A stretch of DNA of 64,000 bases from CAVQUE01 sp046290435. GTDB lineage: Bacteria > Actinomycetota > Acidimicrobiia > Acidimicrobiales > UBA8592. A program made the position numbers and the translations under genes. Each line of letters opens with the position of its first letter. Position 1 is the stretch's first letter. Positions 59,312 through 64,000 of the stretch are shown here, one piece after another. The notes under the pieces were generated by a model. The model did no database searches and was not told the DNA's origin. It worked only from the letters and a program-made list of their open reading frames with translations. The DNA is taken from assembly GCA_046290435.1 (NCBI GenBank), contig JBKAGO010000070.1, positions 62,001 through 126,000 of the forward strand, read 5' to 3'.

Positions 59312-60832
59312 ATGCCCTCCACCCGTCGCTCGATCGCCAGTAGTGCCGTGCCGGCGACCGCCGCACTGGCCGCCGCCTCCGGCGTCATCGCCGGGCGCCG
59401 CCTGCTGGCGGACGAGGCCCGGCGCGTCCATCTCGAGCGGTCCCTTCGCATCTGGCGGCTGACGGCACGTCGCGGCGTCGGCTACGGCGTCAATCGCATC
59501 CGTGGCTTCGCCGCCGACGCCGACCGGCGCGCCGAACTCGACCGGGCCTATGCCATCCGCAGCGCCGAGGACGTCGCCCGCGAGCTCGGCCACATGAAGG
59601 GCGCCATGATGAAGGCCGGGCAGGTCCTGTCCTTCGTCGTCGAGGGGCTCCCCGACGAAGCCCGCAACGCCCTCGCCACGCTGCAGGCCGACGTGGCGCC
59701 CATGGCGCCGACGCTCGCAGCGAAGGTCGTCGAGGCCGAACTCGGTGCGCCGCCCGAGCACGTGTTCCTCGACTGGAGCGACGAGCCCGTTGCCGCCGCC
59801 TCGATCGGTCAGGTCCACCGGGCTGTCACCCGCGACGGGCGGGAGGTGGCCGTGAAGGTGCAGTACCCCGGCATCGACGTCGCCATCGGCGGCGACCTAC
59901 GCAACGCCGAGCTGCTGTATCGGATGGCGTCGTCGTTCGCGTTCGACAGCCTCGACGCCCGTGCGGTGGTCGATGAGCTCCGGGGTCGGCTGCTCGAAGA
60001 GCTCGACTACCGCATCGAGGCCGCCCGTCAGCACGAGTTCGCCGTGCGCTACGCGGGCCACCCGTTCATCCGGATCCCGGCGGTGGTGGCGGAGTTGTCG
60101 ACCCGGCGTGTCCTCACGACCGAGTGGGCCGACGGCGCCCGGTTCGCCGACCTCGTCGAGACCGGCGACCCCGAACTGCGGGGCCGTGCCGCCGAGGTGC
60201 TGTTTCGCTTCGCGCAGGGCTCGGTGTACCGGGCCCGGGTGTTCAACGGCGACCCTCACCCGGGCAACTTCCGGTTCCATCCCGACGGATCGGTGACGTT
60301 CCTCGACTTCGGGATGGTCAAGCGCTGGAGCGACGACGACGTGGCGCGGTTGTGGCCGATCATCGATCCGTTGCTGGCCGGCGACGCTGAGGGCACCGTC
60401 GCCTGCATGGCAGATGCCGGGTTCATCCGGCGCGACCACGGCTTCGACGCGGCTGCCGTGTGGGACTACGTGGTGGCGCCGTACGTGCCGTATCTGACCG
60501 AGACCTTCAGCTTCACGCCGGAGTTCACCAAGGACTCGCTGCGGCACCTGGTCGATCTGCGTGGGCCCAATGCCGAGATCATGGCGGTGGTGGACATGCC
60601 GCCTGCGTTCGTGATCCTCGACAGAGTGGTGTGGGGCCTGTGCGCGATGCTCGGTCGGCTCGAGGCGACCAACGCCTGGCGGGGGATCCTCGCCGAGTAT
60701 CGAGAGGACGGCCCGCCGGCGACGCCACTGGGTGAGCTCGAGCAGCAGTGGTGGGACGAGCAGGGCCGTCGTCAACTCGCCGAGGCAGAAGCGCTGGCAG
60801 CCAGGGAGCCGGTGCCCGACCCGGCCTCGTGA
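59312..60832 (+). CDS. ABC1/AarF/UbiB-family atypical kinase
   Basis: 506 residues. The KxGQ motif MMKAGQVLSF near residue 100 and AAASIGQVHRA with VAVKVQYPG (ATP-site Lys) define the UbiB family. Later motifs are GDPHPGNFRFHPDG and FLDFGMVKR with the metal Asp. Family members aid ubiquinone or other lipid metabolism; actinobacteria use menaquinone, so the target is open. A basic, hydrophobic N-terminus (residues 8-25) may touch the membrane. ATG 59312. Confidence 0.9.
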   Translation: MPSTRRSIASSAVPATAALAAASGVIAGRRLLADEARRVHLERSLRIWRLTARRGVGYGVNRIRGFAADADRRAELDRAYAIRSAEDVARELGHMKGAMMKAGQVLSFVVEGLPDEARNALATLQADVAPMAPTLAAKVVEAELGAPPEHVFLDWSDEPVAAASIGQVHRAVTRDGREVAVKVQYPGIDVAIGGDLRNAELLYRMASSFAFDSLDARAVVDELRGRLLEELDYRIEAARQHEFAVRYAGHPFIRIPAVVAELSTRRVLTTEWADGARFADLVETGDPELRGRAAEVLFRFAQGSVYRARVFNGDPHPGNFRFHPDGSVTFLDFGMVKRWSDDDVARLWPIIDPLLAGDAEGTVACMADAGFIRRDHGFDAAAVWDYVVAPYVPYLTETFSFTPEFTKDSLRHLVDLRGPNAEIMAVVDMPPAFVILDRVVWGLCAMLGRLEATNAWRGILAEYREDGPPATPLGELEQQWWDEQGRRQLAEAEALAAREPVPDPAS

Positions 60833-60851
60833 GGCCCGGCGTCCAGCGGGT

Positions 60852-60897
60852 CTGGCGCCGAAACTGGTTGCTCTGGCGACAGTTTTCGGCGCCGGAA
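60852..60897. repeat. 46-bp palindromic intergenic repeat, copy 6
   Basis: It lies between the convergent ABC1 kinase and histidine phosphatase genes; the right arm ends CCGGA as in copy 3. Confidence 0.9.
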
Positions 60898-60931
60898 CGG
60901 ATGAACGCTCGGAAACCCGGCTCGAACGGCC

Positions 60932-61633
60932 TCAGAGCTGGTCGGGGATCGTCTCTTCGTCGGCGCCCAACAGATGGACCCGCTCGCCCAGGCGCCAGCC
61001 GCTCTGGAGCCCCGAACCAGAACGGGAAGCCGCACTCGACGAGCTGACCGCAGCCCCGGCGCCGTTTCCGGAACCTGGGACCGGGTCGACGTCACCTGCG
61101 GCCGCGTCACCCGCATCTGGGTCGAAGTGGAACCACCTGCCGCCCAGGTTCGCGACCCGTTCGAACTCGGCGCCCAGCGCCGCCTCCAGCGCGTAGATGA
61201 CCCCGCCGTGGCTCACCGCGACGATGGTCTGCGCTCCCGTGGCCCGCAGGCGCTCGATGGCTGCCGCCAAGCGCACGACCATCACCTCGTCGTGTTCCCA
61301 GCCGTCGGGCCACCGGCCCGCATCGAGATAGCCGGGGTAGCGCTCGTCGATCTCGGCCCGCGTCAGACCCGAGAACCCGCCGGCGTCGCGCTCGACCAGA
61401 TCGGCGTCGCGCACGATGTCGCTCACGCCCACCACATCCGCGATCTCGTCGGCGGTCGTGGCCGCCCGCACGAGCGTCGACGACGCCAACAGGTCGAAGT
61501 CGGGCAGGTGCACCGCCGCATGGCGGGCCTGGGCGCGTCCCAGTTCGGTCAACGGGGGATCGGCCTGGCCCTGCCAACGCCCGAGGGCGTTCCATTCGGA
61601 CTGTCCGTGGCGCACCAGCAGCAGATCGGTCAC
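60932..61633 (-). CDS. Histidine phosphatase-family protein
   Basis: 233 residues. The phosphoglycerate-mutase-like signature LLLVRHGQSEWNALGRWQGQ contains the phospho-His, and VSHGGVIYALEAALG the second His; RDAGGFSGLTRAEIDERYP carries the Glu. It is a phosphatase rather than a mutase by its size. The last 60 residues (GSGNGAGAAVSSSSAASRSG) are low in complexity and do not belong to the fold. GTG 61633 has TAAGGT about eight bases upstream. Confidence 0.9.
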   Translation of the reverse strand: MTDLLLVRHGQSEWNALGRWQGQADPPLTELGRAQARHAAVHLPDFDLLASSTLVRAATTADEIADVVGVSDIVRDADLVERDAGGFSGLTRAEIDERYPGYLDAGRWPDGWEHDEVMVVRLAAAIERLRATGAQTIVAVSHGGVIYALEAALGAEFERVANLGGRWFHFDPDAGDAAAGDVDPVPGSGNGAGAAVSSSSAASRSGSGLQSGWRLGERVHLLGADEETIPDQL

Positions 61634-61775
61634 GGGCGGTCACCTTAGGAGACGCGCTGGTGGGAAGCCCCGACCGAGCGACGGCCGGGCGGTTTCGCGT
61701 TCAGGCCCGCGCCGCGACGCGCCGCTGCGACCTACCCCCGACCGGCGCCTCGCACCGGCGGTACCATCTGGAGCC

Positions 61776-62012
61776 ATGGCGACGCTGCGTCTGTTCGCAT
61801 CGGCCCGCGAAGCGGCCGGCACCGGATCGACCTCCATCGAGGGGGCCACCGTCGGCGCCGTCATCGAGTCGGCCACCGCCACCTTCGGCCCGTCGTTCGC
61901 GGCGCTGTTGCCGAGTTGCCGGATCTGGCGCAACGGCGAGCCGGCGCTCGACGACGACCCCGTCGGACCCGACGACGAGATCGCCGTGCTACCGCCCGTC
62001 TCCGGCGGCTGA
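61776..62012 (+). CDS. MoaD/ThiS-family sulfur carrier
   Basis: 78 residues with a beta-grasp fold and the C-terminal Gly-Gly (PPVSGG) that becomes a thiocarboxylate. The start LRLFASAREAAGTGSTSIEGATVG fits MoaD of molybdopterin synthase; other uses such as cysteine or thiamine sulfur supply are possible. No moaE or thiF gene is in the window. ATG 61776 is leaderless with TACCAT eight bases upstream. Confidence 0.88.
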   Translation: MATLRLFASAREAAGTGSTSIEGATVGAVIESATATFGPSFAALLPSCRIWRNGEPALDDDPVGPDDEIAVLPPVSGG

Positions 62013-62037
62013 CAGCGACGCCACTACACTCGACCCG

Positions 62038-62583
62038 ATGCCTGCGCACCTGCCCGCCGCCCTCGCGGAGATCACCGCACCCTCCTTCGTCGAGGACCTC
62101 GCGTCGCTGTCGCTCGACGAGCTGCGCGCCCGGCGAGAACGCAGCCAGGCGGTCGAGAACTCCCTGTCCTATGTGCGGCGGCTCATCCACGGTCGCCTCG
62201 ACATCGTGCGCGGCGAGCTCGAGCGCCGACGCAGCGGTGCCGAACGCTCCGAGCTCGACGCCATCATCGCCCGCCTCCCCGAGCTCCTCGCCGACGGCTC
62301 GCGCAGCGATGCGCTGCCCCGTCCGCCCCAGGACATGGAGCCCGGCGCCGACGCCGACGCTCTCGTCGCCGAACTCGAGGCCCGCGTGCCCGCGTCGGTC
62401 ATCGGATCGCTGCCCGACCTCGACGACGACCGCCTCGCCGAGGTCGCCGAGACACTCACCGCCCACGAGCGCGAGATCTCGGTTGGGCGCAACGACCTGC
62501 ACGGCGTGATCGACCGGCTCCACGCCGAGATCATCACCCGCTACCAGGCCGGCAGCGCCTCGGTCGACTCCCTCCTCGGCTGA
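62038..62583 (+). CDS. rsiG: RsiG-like c-di-GMP-binding anti-sigma factor
   Basis: 181 residues, mostly helical. It resembles RsiG of Streptomyces, which with c-di-GMP holds the sporulation/motility sigma factor WhiG. RsiG binds the ligand through E(x)3S(x)2R(x)3Q(x)3D on each of two helices. Here both copies are seen with exact spacing, at residues 40-55 (ENSLSYVRRLIHGRLD) and 144-159 (EREISVGRNDLHGVID), but each has His in place of Gln. A proline-rich linker joins them. ATG 62038 is leaderless, with TACACT seven bases upstream. The sigma partner is not in this window. Confidence 0.82.
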   Translation: MPAHLPAALAEITAPSFVEDLASLSLDELRARRERSQAVENSLSYVRRLIHGRLDIVRGELERRRSGAERSELDAIIARLPELLADGSRSDALPRPPQDMEPGADADALVAELEARVPASVIGSLPDLDDDRLAEVAETLTAHEREISVGRNDLHGVIDRLHAEIITRYQAGSASVDSLLG

Positions 62584-62658
62584 CCCGAGCCCATCCGGGC
62601 ACTCGCCCGACGGCCTCGGGTCGTCGCGGCCACCGCCCGGCGCGTTACCGTGCCAGGC

Positions 62659-63981
62659 GTGAACGCGAGCAGCTCCCCCCGCCGCAGCGTCGATCGTCGA
62701 CGCGTCGCCATGCTCTCGCTGCACACCTCGCCGCTGTCCCAGCCCGGTACGGGCGACTCCGGCGGAATGAACGTCTACGTGCGCGAGCTCGTCGCCGCGC
62801 TGGCGCATCGGGGCTCGGACTGCACGGTGTACGTCCGCCGATGGGCCGACGACCTGCCCACCGTCGTCGACGTCGAACCTGGCGTGCGGGTGGTGCACGT
62901 CGCCGCAGGCGACGCCGATCTGCCCAAAGAGGCCCTGCCCGACATCGTCACCACGTTCACCGAGCGCGTCGGCGACGACATAGTGCGCCGCGGCGGCGCC
63001 GACGTCGTCCATGCCAACTACTGGCTGTCGGGCGTCGCCGGCCACACCCTGAAGCACGAGCTCGACCTGCCGCTGGTCACGACCTTCCACACCCTCGCCC
63101 GGGTCAAGGCCGAGACCGGCGACCCCGAACCCCAGCGTCGTATCGACGCCGAGGCCGAGGTCATCCGCTGCAGCGATGTCATCACCGCCAACAGCGTCGC
63201 GGAGCGCAGTCAGCTCCAGCGCTTCTACGGCGCCGAGCTCGACCGGATCGAGATCGTCCCGCCCGGCGTCGAACACGCCCTGTTCTCGCCCGGCGACCAG
63301 ACCGCCGCCCGTCGGGCGTTGGGTCTCGGCGATGCACCGTTGTTGATGTTCGTCGGCCGTATCCAGCCGCTCAAGGGCGTCGACGTCGCCGTTCGGGCCC
63401 TCGCGGAGCTCGGATCCGACGGCCGCGGCGCCAGGGGGCGCAGGGCCAACGGGCGCGGTACTGACGGGCACAGCCTTGCCGGACGCGGCGCCGCCCCGGC
63501 CGAACTCGTCATCGTCGGCGGTGCCAGCGGCACCTCGGGCGACTTCGAGGTGGCCCGTATCCACGCCCTGGTCGATGCACTCGGGCTGTCCGGGCGGGTC
63601 CACTTCATCGAGCCCCAGCCCCATCATCTGCTGTCGAGCTGGTACCGGGCCGCCGACCTCGTCATCACGCCGTCGCGGTCGGAGTCGTTCGGGCTTGTCG
63701 CACTCGAGGCCGCAGCGTGTGGCACGCCTGTCGTCGCCGCTGCGGTGGGGGGGTTGCGCACCCTGATCGACCACGGCCACACGGGCTTCCTGGTCGAGGG
63801 CCGCGACCCGATCGCCTACGCCGCCTACGCGGCCGAGATCATCGACAACCCGCTGTTGGCCGCCGAGATGGCCATGAACGCGGCCGAGCGGGCTCGGCGC
63901 TACACCTGGTCGGCCATGGCCGATCAGCTCACGTCGGTGTACGGCCGGCTGCACGACCGCGCGCTCGTCAGCTGCAGCTGA
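62659..63981 (+). CDS. MshA-type glycosyltransferase family 4 protein
   Basis: 440 residues with a GT-B fold. TGDSGGMNVYVRELVAALAHRG, HANYWLSGVAGHTLKHELDLPLV (start and body of the acceptor domain), VGRIQPLKGVDVAVRALAEL and PSRSESFGLVALEAAACGTPVVA are close to MshA, which joins UDP-GlcNAc to inositol phosphate in mycothiol synthesis; sucrose-phosphate synthase-like relatives cannot be excluded. A Gly/Arg-rich insert (GRGARGRRANGRGTDG) lies near residues 258-273. GTG 62659 is chosen, with TACCGT seven bases upstream. Confidence 0.85.
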   Translation: MNASSSPRRSVDRRRVAMLSLHTSPLSQPGTGDSGGMNVYVRELVAALAHRGSDCTVYVRRWADDLPTVVDVEPGVRVVHVAAGDADLPKEALPDIVTTFTERVGDDIVRRGGADVVHANYWLSGVAGHTLKHELDLPLVTTFHTLARVKAETGDPEPQRRIDAEAEVIRCSDVITANSVAERSQLQRFYGAELDRIEIVPPGVEHALFSPGDQTAARRALGLGDAPLLMFVGRIQPLKGVDVAVRALAELGSDGRGARGRRANGRGTDGHSLAGRGAAPAELVIVGGASGTSGDFEVARIHALVDALGLSGRVHFIEPQPHHLLSSWYRAADLVITPSRSESFGLVALEAAACGTPVVAAAVGGLRTLIDHGHTGFLVEGRDPIAYAAYAAEIIDNPLLAAEMAMNAAERARRYTWSAMADQLTSVYGRLHDRALVSCS

Positions 63982-64000
63982 TAGCACCGATGGCCATGGA

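Overview
The window is high-GC DNA from an actinobacterium. A WhiB protein, an MshA-type glycosyltransferase, an RsiG-like anti-sigma protein, an actinobacterial caa3 oxidase operon, a 13E12-type HNH gene and an SCO6745-family gene all fit Actinobacteria. Many genes have a TANNNT -10 hexamer only 5-8 nt before the start codon, which is the leaderless-transcript pattern. The class Acidimicrobiia is my best guess, but that is inference.

Layout. 1-9642: respiratory block (end of ctaB, a paralogous oxidase-like subunit I/III set, then ctaC, ctaD, ctaE, ctaF and a CtaG-type assembly factor). The first subunit I copy (693-2429) has lost every canonical heme and CuB histidine and cannot be a normal oxidase. 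9676-19528: housekeeping (serS, a YgjP-type protease, an acyl-CoA synthetase, two fluoride channels, an S4-domain protein, pdxH, a poly-gamma-glutamate hydrolase, a CcdA/TlpA pair and whiB). In this block, 13385-14005 is a DsbA/FrnE-type oxidoreductase whose first active-site cysteine codon is an in-frame TGA, followed by a 10-bp hairpin at SECIS distance; I read it as a selenoprotein. 19617-25299: an MBL-fold hydrolase, orn, dut, an anti-sigma-like protein, DUF4031, lipoproteins and a GH3 enzyme.

25441-41605 is a phosphonate/phosphate region. phnDCE transport genes run on the + strand. A C-P lyase operon phnFGHIJKLM runs on the - strand with ATGA/GTGA overlaps, followed by an inositol-monophosphatase-like gene bracketed by two copies of a hairpin element. 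Divergent from phnF are a Phn-HD protein, a second PhnM and a 2H phosphoesterase, then a PhoD-type phosphatase. A perfect 14-bp palindrome at the phnF promoter shares 11 nt with a site upstream of phnD, and a PHO-box-like direct repeat lies next to it. PhnN and PhnP are absent; the 2H esterase and the IMPase-like protein could cover the late steps (inference).

41661-54007 holds mobile and accessory genes: MazEF, tRNA-Lys, a truncated MFS gene abutting a 13E12 HNH gene with an SOS box, a GT2 and membrane-protein pair, two carbohydrate-active enzymes (one GH130), a patatin, HipBA with two promoter palindromes, and a 33-bp remnant of another 13E12 element. 54010-63981 returns to mostly chromosomal genes (alpha/beta hydrolase, DUF1254/1214 protein, SDR, PPOX-type protein, ABC1 kinase, histidine phosphatase, MoaD-like protein, RsiG-like protein, MshA-like protein).

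Six copies of a 46-bp palindromic intergenic repeat (TCTGGCGCCGA...TCGGCGCCAGA) occur at 15000, 16292, 16355, 58756, 58818 and 60852. No CRISPR array, rRNA or prophage was seen.
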